A stretch of 64,000 nucleotides of DNA from JBBDSJ01 sp040905025 (GCA_040905025.1 JBBDSJ010000122.1:1-64000), one strand, 5' to 3'; shown: positions 15,576-25,156, numbered from the stretch's first letter. Notes: generated by a model not told the origin, from the sequence alone. Numbers and translations are program-made.

Positions 15576-18182
15576 ATGCGTCTGGACAAATTAACCACCA
15601 AATTTCAACTCGCGCTGGCCGATGCGCAATCGCTGGCGGTCGGCCGCGATCATCAGTTCATTGAACCGGTACATGTACTGACGGCACTGCTCGATCAGGA
15701 AGGCAGTACCGTACGCCAGCTGCTGGCGAAAAGCGGTGTCGATCTCAACCGGTTGCGCTCGCAGCTCGGCGATGCGCTGGATCACCTGCCGCAGGTTCAG
15801 GGCAGCAGCGGCGAAGTGCATATCGCCAAGTCACTCGATACCCTGCTCAACCTGACCGATAAGCTTGCGCAGAAACGTAACGATCAATACATCTCCAGCG
15901 AACTGTTTGTGCTGGCCGCGCTTGAGAGCAAGGACGCCATCGCCCGAATTCTGCGCGACTGTGGTGCCGATGCCAATGCCATGGAACAGGCCGTGGACAG
16001 TCTGCGGGGTGGCCAGAGCGTTGAAGATCCGAATGCCGAGGAAAACCGCCAGGCACTGGAAAAATATACCATTGACCTGACTGCCCGTGCCGAGCAGGGC
16101 AAGCTTGATCCGGTCATTGGCCGCGATGACGAAATCCGCCGCACGATTCAGGTTCTGCAGCGCCGCACCAAAAACAATCCGGTGCTGATCGGCGAACCCG
16201 GTGTTGGCAAAACGGCCATTGTCGAAGGGCTGGCACAGCGCATCGTCAATGGCGAAGTCCCCGATTCACTCAAGAACAAACGCCTGCTCGCACTGGACAT
16301 GGCCGGTTTGATTGCCGGTGCCAAATACCGTGGTGAGTTTGAGGAACGCCTGAAGGCAGTATTAAACGATCTTGCCAAACAGGAAGGCCGGATTATTTTA
16401 TTCATTGATGAAGTCCATACCATGGTCGGCGCCGGCAAGGCGGAGGGCGCCATGGACGCCGGCAATATGCTGAAACCGGCGCTGGCCCGTGGTGAATTGC
16501 ATTGTGTGGGCGCGACAACGCTGAATGAATACCGCGAAAACATCGAGAAGGACGCGGCACTGGAACGGCGGTTTCAGAAAGTACTGGTCAACGAACCGAA
16601 TATCGAAGATACCATCGCGATCCTGCGCGGCCTGAAAGAACGCTATGAAGTTCATCATAATGTCCAGATCACCGATCCGGCCATTGTTGCCGCTGCCACA
16701 CTGTCGCATCGCTATATCACTGATCGCCAGTTACCGGACAAGGCCATTGATCTGATTGACGAGGCCGCCAGTCGCATCAGTATCGAAATGGATTCAAAAC
16801 CCGAATCCATGGACAAGCTCGAACGCCGCCTGATTCAGCTCAAAATCGAGCGCGAAGCATTAAAAAAGGAAGCTGATGCAGCATCGAAAAAACGCTTGAC
16901 GGTACTCGAAGAAGAAATTACCCGGCTCGAGCGTGAGTATTCCGATCTCGAAGAAGAATGGAAAGCTGAAAAAGCCGCCCTGCAGGGTGCCCATTCAATC
17001 AAGGAACAACTCGAGCGGGCGCGGACAGACTTTGATACGGCGCGCCGGGCCGGTGATCTTAATCGCATGTCGGAACTCCAGTACGGGGTGATTCCGGAAC
17101 TCGAGAAACAGCTGGTCGAGGCCCAGGAAAGTGAAAGCCGCGCCACCGGGGGAGAGCCGAAACAGAAGTTGCTGCGCAACAAGGTCACCGAAAACGAAAT
17201 CGCCGAGGTTGTCTCGAAGTGGACCGGCATCCCGGTAGCCAAAATGCTCGAAGGTGAACGCGACAAACTGCTGCGCATGGAGGAAGCATTGCATCAGCGC
17301 GTCGTCGGTCAGGACGAGGCCGTGCGGGCAGTCGCCGATGCTATCCGGCGTTCACGCGCCGGACTGGCTGATCCGAACCGGCCGAATGGCTCGTTTCTGT
17401 TTCTCGGACCGACCGGTGTTGGCAAGACCGAACTGTGCAAGTCGCTGGCGCAGTTCCTGTTCGATACCGAAGACGCCATGGTCCGTATCGACATGTCCGA
17501 GTACATGGAAAAACATGCCGTCGCCCGGCTCATTGGCGCACCACCCGGCTATGTCGGCTATGAACAGGGCGGTTACCTGACCGAAACCGTGCGCCGCCGA
17601 CCTTACAGTGTAATTCTGCTTGATGAGGTCGAGAAAGCCCACGTCGACGTGTTCAATGTGCTGTTGCAGGTACTCGACGATGGCCGTCTGACTGATGGCC
17701 AGGGCCGCACCGTGGATTTTCGCAATACCGTAATTGTAATGACTTCGAATCTGGGCTCGGACCGCATCCAGCAGATGTCCGACGACAAGGACTATGACGC
17801 CATGAAGGCGGCGGTCCTGGACGTGGTGCAACAGCATTTCCGGCCCGAATTCATCAACCGTGTCGATGAAATTGTGGTCTTCCATGCCCTGCGCAAGGAG
17901 CAGATCCGCGCCATCGCCGATATCCAGGTGGCCCGGGTCGCCGAGCGCCTGAAGGATCAGGACATCATTCTGGAAGTCACCACTGCGGCGCTGGACAAAA
18001 TCGGTGCCGCCGGATTTGACCCTGTTTACGGCGCCCGGCCACTGAAACGCACAGTCCAGCTGGAACTCGAGACCCCACTCGCACGGGCCCTGCTGGCGGG
18101 CGAGATTGTCCCGGGCAACGTGGTCACAGCAGATATTGAAGCCGACCGCATTACGTTTAAAAGCCGCGCGGCCGCTGCCTGA
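15576..18182 (+). CDS. clpB: ATP-dependent disaggregase ClpB
   Basis: The 868-residue Hsp100 chaperone has an N-terminal repeat domain (1-145), AAA+ domain 1 with Walker A GEPGVGKT at about 206, a long coiled-coil middle domain (about 410-525, Lys/Glu/Arg-rich, distinguishing ClpB from ClpA), AAA+ domain 2 with GPTGVGKT at about 605, and a C-terminal D2 small domain (GARPLKRTVQ). It has no ClpP-binding IGF loop visible. With DnaK/DnaJ/GrpE it threads and rescues aggregated proteins. A sigma-32-type promoter lies just upstream. A 36-base hairpin about 100 bases after the stop may end the transcript. Confidence 0.97.
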   Translation: MRLDKLTTKFQLALADAQSLAVGRDHQFIEPVHVLTALLDQEGSTVRQLLAKSGVDLNRLRSQLGDALDHLPQVQGSSGEVHIAKSLDTLLNLTDKLAQKRNDQYISSELFVLAALESKDAIARILRDCGADANAMEQAVDSLRGGQSVEDPNAEENRQALEKYTIDLTARAEQGKLDPVIGRDDEIRRTIQVLQRRTKNNPVLIGEPGVGKTAIVEGLAQRIVNGEVPDSLKNKRLLALDMAGLIAGAKYRGEFEERLKAVLNDLAKQEGRIILFIDEVHTMVGAGKAEGAMDAGNMLKPALARGELHCVGATTLNEYRENIEKDAALERRFQKVLVNEPNIEDTIAILRGLKERYEVHHNVQITDPAIVAAATLSHRYITDRQLPDKAIDLIDEAASRISIEMDSKPESMDKLERRLIQLKIEREALKKEADAASKKRLTVLEEEITRLEREYSDLEEEWKAEKAALQGAHSIKEQLERARTDFDTARRAGDLNRMSELQYGVIPELEKQLVEAQESESRATGGEPKQKLLRNKVTENEIAEVVSKWTGIPVAKMLEGERDKLLRMEEALHQRVVGQDEAVRAVADAIRRSRAGLADPNRPNGSFLFLGPTGVGKTELCKSLAQFLFDTEDAMVRIDMSEYMEKHAVARLIGAPPGYVGYEQGGYLTETVRRRPYSVILLDEVEKAHVDVFNVLLQVLDDGRLTDGQGRTVDFRNTVIVMTSNLGSDRIQQMSDDKDYDAMKAAVLDVVQQHFRPEFINRVDEIVVFHALRKEQIRAIADIQVARVAERLKDQDIILEVTTAALDKIGAAGFDPVYGARPLKRTVQLELETPLARALLAGEIVPGNVVTADIEADRITFKSRAAAA

Positions 18183-18281
18183 TAGCCAGAGTCCCGGAGC
18201 CGCAACTGCATGCCGGTATGCTGGCCCGGAAATATGCACCGAAATGACCCGTCCCCAGTTAAAGTAAAATCACAGGTTATG

Positions 18282-18317
18282 ACGGGAAATGCCAAGGGAT
18301 CATTGGTAATTTCCCGT
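18282..18317. terminator. Long hairpin between clpB and pilB
   Basis: ACGGGAAATGCCAA pairs with TTGGTAATTTCCCGT across a seven-base loop, with one bulge. It is the strongest fold in the 258-base clpB-pilB gap. There is no clear U-run after it, so it may be a weak terminator for clpB, a processing site or a regulatory element in front of pilB. Confidence 0.5.
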
Positions 18318-18440
18318 ATTTGCTCTATTATCGTAACTGCTGATATCTTCAGGTTGGGGGTTTTCGGATAATTTCCGGGAATTTGACCCAGAGCCTGATA
18401 TTACGGGGTTTTCAATAAGCAAGCGCGGGAACAATACGGC

Positions 18441-20156
18441 ATGGCTGTGTCCAGCAATAAAATCAATCTAAGCGGGCTGGCCCGCAAACTGGTGGTCGAC
18501 GGTGTCATGGAAGAGGCAAACGCTGCCGAAGCCTTCCAGGGTGCCCTGAAAAAGCGCCAGCCATTTGTTACCTACCTGGTTGAAAACAATCTCGCCGACA
18601 GTTTGGTGATCGCCCAGGCGGCGGCTGAAGAGTTTGGTGTGCCACTCGTCGATCTTAATGCCATTGAACTGGATGCGGATGTCACCAAACTGCTCAAAGA
18701 AGACCTGATCAAGCAGCACCACGCCCTGCCGCTGCATAAACGCGGCAAACGCCTCTACGTCGCTGTATCCGACCCGACCAATCTCCAGGCACTGGACGAA
18801 ATCAAGTTTGCCGTTGGCATGAATACCGACGCAATTCTGGTCGAGGAGAACAAGCTTGCCAAAGCCATAGAATCAGCAATGGACGATGCTGGCGGCGGTC
18901 TGGGTGACATGGACGATGACGATTTTGAAGACCTCGATGGCCTAGAGGTCGCCGAAGAAAAGAAAGAACAGGACATGGATACCGAAGTTGATGACGCGCC
19001 GGTGGTGCGGTTCGTCAACAAGGTGCTACTGGACGCCATCAAGAAAGGTGTTTCGGATATTCACTTCGAACCCTATGAAAAGTTTTACCGGGTCCGTTTT
19101 CGTATTGACGGGGTGCTCACCGAAGTCGCCAAACCACCCATTACACTGGCACTGAAAATTGCCGCCCGTATCAAGGTGATGTCACGACTTGATGTATCCG
19201 AGCGCCGCGTGCCGCAGGATGGCCGCATCAAGCTGAAATTGTCGAAGAACAAATCCATCGATTTCCGTGTCAGCACCTGCCCGACCCTGTTCGGCGAAAA
19301 AGCCGTGCTGCGTATTCTTGATTCTGATGCCGCATCTCTGGGTATCGATATTCTTGGTTATGAAGATTTCCAGAAAGAATTGTTTCTGCAAAACCTGCGC
19401 AAGCCTTATGGCATGTTCCTGGTGACCGGCCCGACCGGTAGTGGTAAAACCGTATCGCTTTATACCGGCATCAACATACTTAACCAGGCCGATGTCAACA
19501 TCTCCACCGCAGAAGATCCGGTTGAAATCAATTTGCCCGGTATCAATCAGGTGCAGGTTGATGAAAAAACCGGGATGACATTCGCCAAGGCACTAAAAGC
19601 CTTCCTGCGTCAGGATCCGGATATCATTCTGGTCGGCGAAATTCGCGACATTGAGACCGGCGGTATCGCGCTGAAAGCGGCGATGACCGGCCATATGGTA
19701 ATGTCTACCCTGCATACCAACGATGCGCCACAGACCCTGACCCGCATGATCGACATGGGTTTGCCGGTGTTTGGTATTGCCACGGCCGTGAATATTATCG
19801 TGGCACAGCGACTGGCGCGCCGGCTGTGCAAGAACTGCATGAAACCGATGGACATCCCGAAAGAGGCATTGATCGAGGAAGGCTTCGATGAGAAGCAGGT
19901 CGAGGCAGGTCTGAAAATTATGGCCGCCGAAGGTTGCGATCAATGTACATCCGGTTACAAAGGCCGTACCGGTATTTATCAGGTGATGCCGATCTCCGAT
20001 GCCATGCGGCGGTTGATCATGGAAGGTGCAACAGCGATCCAGCTTGCTGACCAGGCACAGGCCGAGGGCCTTCCGGATATCCGCCAGTCAGCGATGAAAA
20101 AGGTTGCTGACGGCTTCACTGATTTGAAAGAAATCAACCGTGTGACACAGGAATAA
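18441..20156 (+). CDS. pilB: Type IV pilus extension ATPase PilB
   Basis: The 571-residue hexameric motor powers pilus polymerisation at the inner membrane. It has an N-terminal MshEN/T2SE-N domain (about 50-150), an acidic linker (DDDDFEDLDGLE near 155), the secretion ATPase core with Walker A GPTGSGKT at about 330, Asp box, Walker B LVGEIRD and His box (MVMSTLHTND), and a C-terminal zinc motif CKNC ... CDQC. Length and tetracysteine mark PilB rather than PilT. pilC follows 31 bases later. Confidence 0.97.
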   Translation: MAVSSNKINLSGLARKLVVDGVMEEANAAEAFQGALKKRQPFVTYLVENNLADSLVIAQAAAEEFGVPLVDLNAIELDADVTKLLKEDLIKQHHALPLHKRGKRLYVAVSDPTNLQALDEIKFAVGMNTDAILVEENKLAKAIESAMDDAGGGLGDMDDDDFEDLDGLEVAEEKKEQDMDTEVDDAPVVRFVNKVLLDAIKKGVSDIHFEPYEKFYRVRFRIDGVLTEVAKPPITLALKIAARIKVMSRLDVSERRVPQDGRIKLKLSKNKSIDFRVSTCPTLFGEKAVLRILDSDAASLGIDILGYEDFQKELFLQNLRKPYGMFLVTGPTGSGKTVSLYTGINILNQADVNISTAEDPVEINLPGINQVQVDEKTGMTFAKALKAFLRQDPDIILVGEIRDIETGGIALKAAMTGHMVMSTLHTNDAPQTLTRMIDMGLPVFGIATAVNIIVAQRLARRLCKNCMKPMDIPKEALIEEGFDEKQVEAGLKIMAAEGCDQCTSGYKGRTGIYQVMPISDAMRRLIMEGATAIQLADQAQAEGLPDIRQSAMKKVADGFTDLKEINRVTQE

Positions 20157-20187
20157 TCCTGTTAACCCTAGCTAAAGAGTAAAGGCC

Positions 20188-21405
20188 ATGGCTGAAGCAG
20201 CTAAGTCAGTAATGTTTGTCTGGGAAGGAATGGACAAGAGCGGCAAGCGCGTCAAGGGCGAGATGAGTGGTACGTCTGATGCATTAATCAAGTCAGTATT
20301 GCGGCGGCAGGGTGTGAACCCGCTCAAGGTCAAGAAAAAGCCCAGGCCACTTCTCGGTGGCGGCGGCAAGAAAATTACTTCCAAGGAAATCACGATGTTC
20401 AGCCGCCAGCTGGCAACGATGATGTCTTCCGGTGTGCCACTGGTACAGTCTTTCGAAATCATCGGTCGCGGTCATGAGAATCCGAGCATGCAGGACATGA
20501 TTCTCGGCATCAAGGGTGATGTCGAGTCCGGCAATACCCTGGCCGAAGCATTGAGCAAGCGGCCGTTACAGTTCAGTGAACTGTACATCAATCTGGTGGC
20601 CGCCGGTGAACAGGCCGGTATTCTCGAGTCGTTACTGCACAAGATTGCCACCTATCAGGAAAAAACGGAAACCCTGAAAGGCAAGATCAAGAAAGCCCTG
20701 TTTTATCCGCTGGCAGTTATTGTTGTCGCGTTTATCGTAACAGCTATCCTGTTGATATTTGTTATCCCGCAATTCGAAGAACTATTCAGCGGTTTTGGTG
20801 CGGACCTGCCGGCACCAACCCTGTTTGTGATTACGCTGTCGAAAGCTTTTCAGGAATGGTGGTGGGCCATATTCGGTGGTATCGGCGGTGTGATTTATGT
20901 CCTGATTGAATCGAAGCGCCGATCACGTAAATTTGCACATTTTCTGGATCGGGTCATGTTGAAGTTACCGATCATCGGTGAAATCCTCAACAAGGCGGCG
21001 CTGGCACGATTTGCCCGTACCTTATCGACCATGTTTGCTGCAGGTACACCACTGGTCGAAGCCATGGTCTCGGTTGCCGGTGCTGCCGGCAATATTGTCT
21101 ATAGCGAAGCCATTATGGAGATGCGTGACGAGATTGCCACCGGCACCCAGCTGCAATCAGCCATGCGTGATACAGGTCTGTTTCCGAACATGGTGATCCA
21201 GATGGTCGCTATTGGTGAAGAAGCCGGCTCACTGGATCAAATGCTTGGCAAGGTGGCTGACTTCTATGAGGAAGAAGTAGACAATGCGATCGACTCCCTG
21301 AGCAGTTTGCTGGAACCGTTAATTATGGCTTTCCTTGGTGTCATCATTGGCGGCCTGGTGGTCGCGATGTATCTGCCAATCTTCAAAATGGGTCAGGTGG
21401 TTTGA
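20188..21405 (+). CDS. pilC: Type IV pilus inner-membrane platform protein PilC
   Basis: The 405-residue protein contains two T2SF (GspF) domains (about 70-195 and 275-395), each with the helix-rich FSRQLATMMSSGVPL / FARTLSTMFAAGTPL motif, and three membrane helices (about 173-195, 225-245 and 375-398). It couples the PilB and PilT motors to the pilus base. A perfect intrinsic terminator follows 36 bases after the stop, separating pilBC from pilD. Confidence 0.97.
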   Translation: MAEAAKSVMFVWEGMDKSGKRVKGEMSGTSDALIKSVLRRQGVNPLKVKKKPRPLLGGGGKKITSKEITMFSRQLATMMSSGVPLVQSFEIIGRGHENPSMQDMILGIKGDVESGNTLAEALSKRPLQFSELYINLVAAGEQAGILESLLHKIATYQEKTETLKGKIKKALFYPLAVIVVAFIVTAILLIFVIPQFEELFSGFGADLPAPTLFVITLSKAFQEWWWAIFGGIGGVIYVLIESKRRSRKFAHFLDRVMLKLPIIGEILNKAALARFARTLSTMFAAGTPLVEAMVSVAGAAGNIVYSEAIMEMRDEIATGTQLQSAMRDTGLFPNMVIQMVAIGEEAGSLDQMLGKVADFYEEEVDNAIDSLSSLLEPLIMAFLGVIIGGLVVAMYLPIFKMGQVV

Positions 21406-21441
21406 TAAAACCTGCCTGAATATTCCACAGTGCCCAACAAC

Positions 21442-21469
21442 AAAAACGGCCGTCACGACGGCCGTTTTT
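21442..21469 (+). terminator. Rho-independent terminator between pilC and pilD
   Basis: AAAAACGGCCGTC and GACGGCCGTTTTT form an uninterrupted stem around a very short loop, ending in a U-run on both strands. It ends only 11 bases before the pilD start codon. Confidence 0.92.
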
Positions 21470-21480
21470 AATTCCCAACT

Positions 21481-22353
21481 ATGACAATACTCGACTATCT
21501 TGCCAGCAGCCCGACAGCTTTTATCCTCACCATGGGTTTGTTTGGCCTGTTGGTCGGCAGTTTCCTGAATGTTGTGGTATATCGGCTACCACGCATCATG
21601 GAACGTGATTGGCATTCCCAGTGCCGGGAATTGCTGGAACTGCCAGCTGAACCTCTCGCTGAACCATTCAGTCTGGTAAGGCCTCGCTCACGTTGTCCGC
21701 AGTGCAATCATGCAATCCGCTGGTATGAAAATATTCCGATCCTGAGTTATATCTTCCTGCGCGGCCAGTGCTCTGCCTGTCTGACTGATATTTCAATACG
21801 CTACCCGTTGGTGGAATTGACGGCTGCCGCACTTGCTGTATTGGCTGCCTGGTATTTTGGCTTTGGAATTACAGCAATCCTTGCCACGCTGCTGAGTTGG
21901 GCACTATTGACACTGGGCCTGATTGACTATGACACCAGGCTGTTGCCCGACGATATCACCCTGCCGTTGTTGTGGCTGGGTATCGCAGTCAATATATTTG
22001 CCGTGTTTACCCCGCTCGAGTCCGCAGTGCTGGGTGCAATACTTGGCTATGGTGTTCTCTGGTCGGTCTTTCAGGTTTTCCGTTTATTAACCGGCAAGGA
22101 AGGTATGGGGTTTGGTGATTTCAAGTTACTGGCCATGCTCGGGGCCTGGCTTGGCTGGCAACAACTGCCTCTCATTATCATTCTGGCATCTTTCGCCGGT
22201 GCAATTGTCGGAATAAGCTTGATCATTTTTGGCGGCCGCGAACGCAGCCAGGCGATTCCATTTGGACCCTACCTCGCTATCGCTGGCTGGATTGCATTAT
22301 ATTGGGGTCAACTGCTGCAAAATATTTATCTGAACTGGGCACTGACGCCATGA
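21481..22353 (+). CDS. pilD: Prepilin peptidase / N-methyltransferase PilD
   Basis: The 290-residue bifunctional membrane enzyme cuts prepilin leaders (here PilA at G8/F9) and methylates the new N-terminal Phe. It has the cytoplasmic zinc-binding tetracysteine CPQC ... CSAC (residues about 75-103), about eight membrane helices, and the catalytic aspartates in LIDYDTRLLPD and GMGFGDFKLL. The start MTILDYLASSP matches the family N-terminus, although no Shine-Dalgarno is visible and an intrinsic terminator ends 11 bases upstream. Its stop overlaps the coaE start (ATGA). Confidence 0.96.
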   Translation: MTILDYLASSPTAFILTMGLFGLLVGSFLNVVVYRLPRIMERDWHSQCRELLELPAEPLAEPFSLVRPRSRCPQCNHAIRWYENIPILSYIFLRGQCSACLTDISIRYPLVELTAAALAVLAAWYFGFGITAILATLLSWALLTLGLIDYDTRLLPDDITLPLLWLGIAVNIFAVFTPLESAVLGAILGYGVLWSVFQVFRLLTGKEGMGFGDFKLLAMLGAWLGWQQLPLIIILASFAGAIVGISLIIFGGRERSQAIPFGPYLAIAGWIALYWGQLLQNIYLNWALTP

Positions 22354-23060
22354 ATCGGCCTGGCCTTGTTGGTTTGACCGGCGGGATTGGCAGTGGCAAA
22401 TCAAGCGCGGCTAAATGTTTTGCCGGGCTGGGAGTGAAAGTATTTGATGCTGATCAGATTAGCCGCGATCTGATGGCTCCGGGACAACCCGTGTATGAGA
22501 AGGTTATCGAACACTTTGGCAAAGACATGCTAACAGCCAGTGGCCTGCTGGATCGTCAGAAGCTGCGTCGATATGTTTTCAGCAACCCGGCTGAACGCGA
22601 ACAACTTGAAAATCTGGTACACCCATCGGTTTATCAGACACTGGTTGAGCAAACTGCACAATTCGCGAATGATGTCTATATCGTCTGGATGTTGCCGTTA
22701 TTGCTTGAAACACGCTCCAGAATGGACTCCATAGAAACAGCAGTAGACCGAATACTGGTTATTGACTGTCCGGAAGATTTGCAAATTGAGCGTGCATTGA
22801 CACGTGATACCGCTGAACGAGATGAAATTGAGCGTATTATGCAAAGTCAGATATCACGTAATGAACGGCTGGAACAGGCCGATGATGTGATCAATAACGA
22901 GGGTTCCCCGGCACAACTTTGTGCTGCTGTAGAAAAACTACATCAATGTTATCAAAAGCTGTTTTCCGGGATGGTAGACAGGGAATCAGGCCAGGACTTT
23001 GCCAGCACTACTCCTGGCAGCGTGAACAAGGAACATAACCGGTATTCAACAAAACATTGA
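22350..23060 (+). CDS. coaE: Dephospho-CoA kinase
   Basis: The 236-residue enzyme does the last step of CoA synthesis, phosphorylating dephospho-CoA. It has the P-loop TGGIGSGKSS (residues 10-19), FDADQISRDL, and HPSVYQ. The start at 22350 overlaps the pilD stop by four bases; the reading from 22302 would add non-family residues. The last 30 or so residues (FSGMVDRESGQ onward) extend past the usual end of the family and look disordered. pilD-coaE linkage is as in Pseudomonas. Confidence 0.95.
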   Translation: MNRPGLVGLTGGIGSGKSSAAKCFAGLGVKVFDADQISRDLMAPGQPVYEKVIEHFGKDMLTASGLLDRQKLRRYVFSNPAEREQLENLVHPSVYQTLVEQTAQFANDVYIVWMLPLLLETRSRMDSIETAVDRILVIDCPEDLQIERALTRDTAERDEIERIMQSQISRNERLEQADDVINNEGSPAQLCAAVEKLHQCYQKLFSGMVDRESGQDFASTTPGSVNKEHNRYSTKH

Positions 23061-23074
23061 GTCTGGAATATTAA

Positions 23075-23860
23075 ATGCCCGAATCCGCGGCCCCGGCAAC
23101 CATTATCTATGAACAACCGCTCAATGAGCGGGTGCGTGGATTGTTGCGGCTTGAGCATTTATTTCAGCATGTCGGCATGCGCATGCGGGATTCACGTGAA
23201 TGGGACAGCCGCATCGCCGTGCATATGCTGCAGGAAATTGCCGACTTGCTTGGTCGCAGTGATCTCAAGGGCGAACTCATCAAGGAACTGGAGCGTCACT
23301 CCAATTGCCTGGTTGCCTGGCAAAAGAACCCGGCCGTTGATGGTGAGCGTCTGAACGAACTCCTGGCTGACCTGAGCGAACTGCTTGAGCAATTACGTGA
23401 TCCATCCTGTCAACCGGGGCAGGCATTGCGGCAGGATGAGCTCATTACGGCAATCAAGCAGCGCAGCAGCATTCCTGGCGGCACATGTAATTTTGACTTG
23501 CCCGCATACCATCACTGGCTCAGCCAGCCAGCTGATCGGCGTTTTCAGGACATCGAACGATGGAGTCGTGATCTGCAAATTATTCGCAAAGGTATAGAAT
23601 TCGCCCTGGCGATGATCCGTAACAGCAGTAACCCGGAACGTTGTCTTGCCCACGGCGGCTTCTTTCAGAAAAATCTTGATGCCAATGCCAGTTGTCAGTT
23701 GTTGCGCGTTATATTGCCGGCCTCTTCAACATTTTTCCCGGAGATAAGCGGCAGCCGCCATCGTTTCACTATTCGTTTTCTTGAACAAACCGACACCCGG
23801 ATACGACCGGTGCAAGCCAGCGACGATATTGAATTTGAGTTAAATTGCTGCATGTTATGA
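23075..23860 (+). CDS. zapD: Cell division protein ZapD
   Basis: The 261-residue cytosolic protein bundles FtsZ filaments. It shows the family start IYEQPLNERVRGLLRLEHLF, the QRSSIPGGTCNFDLP and QDIERWSRDL motifs and ends in a beta-rich domain (HRFTIRFLEQ). Length is close to the usual 247-260. It lies 14 bases after coaE and its stop overlaps the yacG start, the coaE-zapD-yacG order being common in gammaproteobacteria. Confidence 0.95.
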   Translation: MPESAAPATIIYEQPLNERVRGLLRLEHLFQHVGMRMRDSREWDSRIAVHMLQEIADLLGRSDLKGELIKELERHSNCLVAWQKNPAVDGERLNELLADLSELLEQLRDPSCQPGQALRQDELITAIKQRSSIPGGTCNFDLPAYHHWLSQPADRRFQDIERWSRDLQIIRKGIEFALAMIRNSSNPERCLAHGGFFQKNLDANASCQLLRVILPASSTFFPEISGSRHRFTIRFLEQTDTRIRPVQASDDIEFELNCCML

Positions 23861-24072
23861 GTAGATTAATCGGTGTATGCCCGCAGTGTGGCCAACAATC
23901 CTCACTGGATAAAACACAAAATTGCTGGCGTCCGTTTTGCTCGGAACGCTGCCGGTTGCTGGATCTTGGTGCCTGGTTTGATGAGAGTCACCGTATAGCG
24001 GACAAGTCTTCAACAGAGGAGATTGACGGGACAGACTGGCCCACGGATCCGGACCAAAGTACACGGCATTGA
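23857..24072 (+). CDS. yacG: DNA gyrase inhibitor YacG
   Basis: This 71-residue zinc protein has CPQCGQQ and CSERCRLLDLGAW, giving C-x2-C and C-x3-C ligands, then an acidic C-terminal tail. YacG binds GyrB and inhibits gyrase in E. coli. The start is set by the four-base overlap with the zapD stop. It ends the pilD-coaE-zapD-yacG run; the mutT-thiE gene is convergent 49 bases on. Confidence 0.93.
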   Translation: MSRLIGVCPQCGQQSSLDKTQNCWRPFCSERCRLLDLGAWFDESHRIADKSSTEEIDGTDWPTDPDQSTRH

Positions 24073-24121
24073 TTGGTGATTACATCCTGGAACATGCTGG
24101 TTCCTGTTTACTTGAAATTCA

Positions 24122-25117
24122 CTACTCACAATTCATACAAGCACGAATAACTCCAGCCGGATCCGGCGCCTGCCAGACACCGCTTAGCATTGCGATACCC
24201 TGGGCACCGGCACTTTGTGCAGTAGTCATATCATCCGGTTGCATACCACCCAATGCATAGGCCGGCATGCTCGCGTATTCGGTAAGATAATGCAGCCCTT
24301 CCCAGCCCAGGGTATCTGTACCGGGATGACTTGGTGTCGCCTGGACTGGTGACAGGACGATGAAATCCAGCCCCAGTCGTACTGCATGCTCCACTTCCAT
24401 ACGGTTATGGCATGATGCAGCCACAAAGAAATCATCGCCAAGCGGACGAGTATTCAACTGCAGTAATCGGGCAGCCGGCAGGTGTAAACCATGTGTCAAT
24501 GTCGCCAGGGATTCTCCAGCCCGGGCATTCAACAATAACCTGGCCCCGTATTCATCACAGCGTGCCTTTAATGTCAGCACAAGCTGCCGATAAGAATCAC
24601 TGGCATCAGGTGTACTGCGCAATTGCAATAGCCGTACACCAGCTTGCAGGCAATATTCCGCACGCGCAATAAAGTCGGCATAACTTTTACCAACAGGCGG
24701 CGAGATCAGATACAGCGGTGGTAATTCGAGCGCGCGGATGATCGCCTGATTCGCTTCAGGAAAATCACGCTCCCGCAAATGCGCGACTGCTCGCCATTCA
24801 ATCGGCTGTCCCTCACGACCATACACATCGCCATGCCAGACATCTATCTGCCAAACATCCAGTAATACCGGGTACTCCGGATAGGTATGCCGAACACGTA
24901 ACAGTGGCCGGGTGTGTTCAACATACAGATTCAGTTCTTCCAGCAATTCGCGAGCAAGTGCTTCATGCACCGATTCACCGGCCTCGACCTTGCCACCGGG
25001 AAATTCCCACAAACCACCCTGACGCAAATATGATGACCGTTGCGCGATCAATACATGACCATGCTCGTTACGGATCACACCAACAGCGATATGCAATGGC
25101 TCGGCAAGGTCAAACAT
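24122..25117 (-). CDS. MutT-type Nudix hydrolase fused to a ThiE-like domain
   Basis: In this 331-residue fusion, residues 1-130 form a Nudix hydrolase of the MutT type: the Nudix box runs from G41 (FPGGKVEAGE ... RELLEEL) and would remove oxidised dGTP. Residues about 135-331 have the thiamine-phosphate-synthase barrel pattern (LLQLRS, GLHLP, SPVQATPSHPG, ALGGMQPDD), but key ThiE residues look lost: no Lys after QLR, NAR where ND is usual, and no HLGQxD motif. The fusion is known from Pseudomonas and other gammaproteobacteria, where it lies near secA-argJ. The second domain probably does not make thiamine phosphate. Confidence 0.9.
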   Translation of the reverse strand: MFDLAEPLHIAVGVIRNEHGHVLIAQRSSYLRQGGLWEFPGGKVEAGESVHEALARELLEELNLYVEHTRPLLRVRHTYPEYPVLLDVWQIDVWHGDVYGREGQPIEWRAVAHLRERDFPEANQAIIRALELPPLYLISPPVGKSYADFIARAEYCLQAGVRLLQLRSTPDASDSYRQLVLTLKARCDEYGARLLLNARAGESLATLTHGLHLPAARLLQLNTRPLGDDFFVAASCHNRMEVEHAVRLGLDFIVLSPVQATPSHPGTDTLGWEGLHYLTEYASMPAYALGGMQPDDMTTAQSAGAQGIAMLSGVWQAPDPAGVIRACMNCE

Positions 25118-25156
25118 GAAAGTTAATACGGTAAATGATTTATACTGCCCAGGCGT

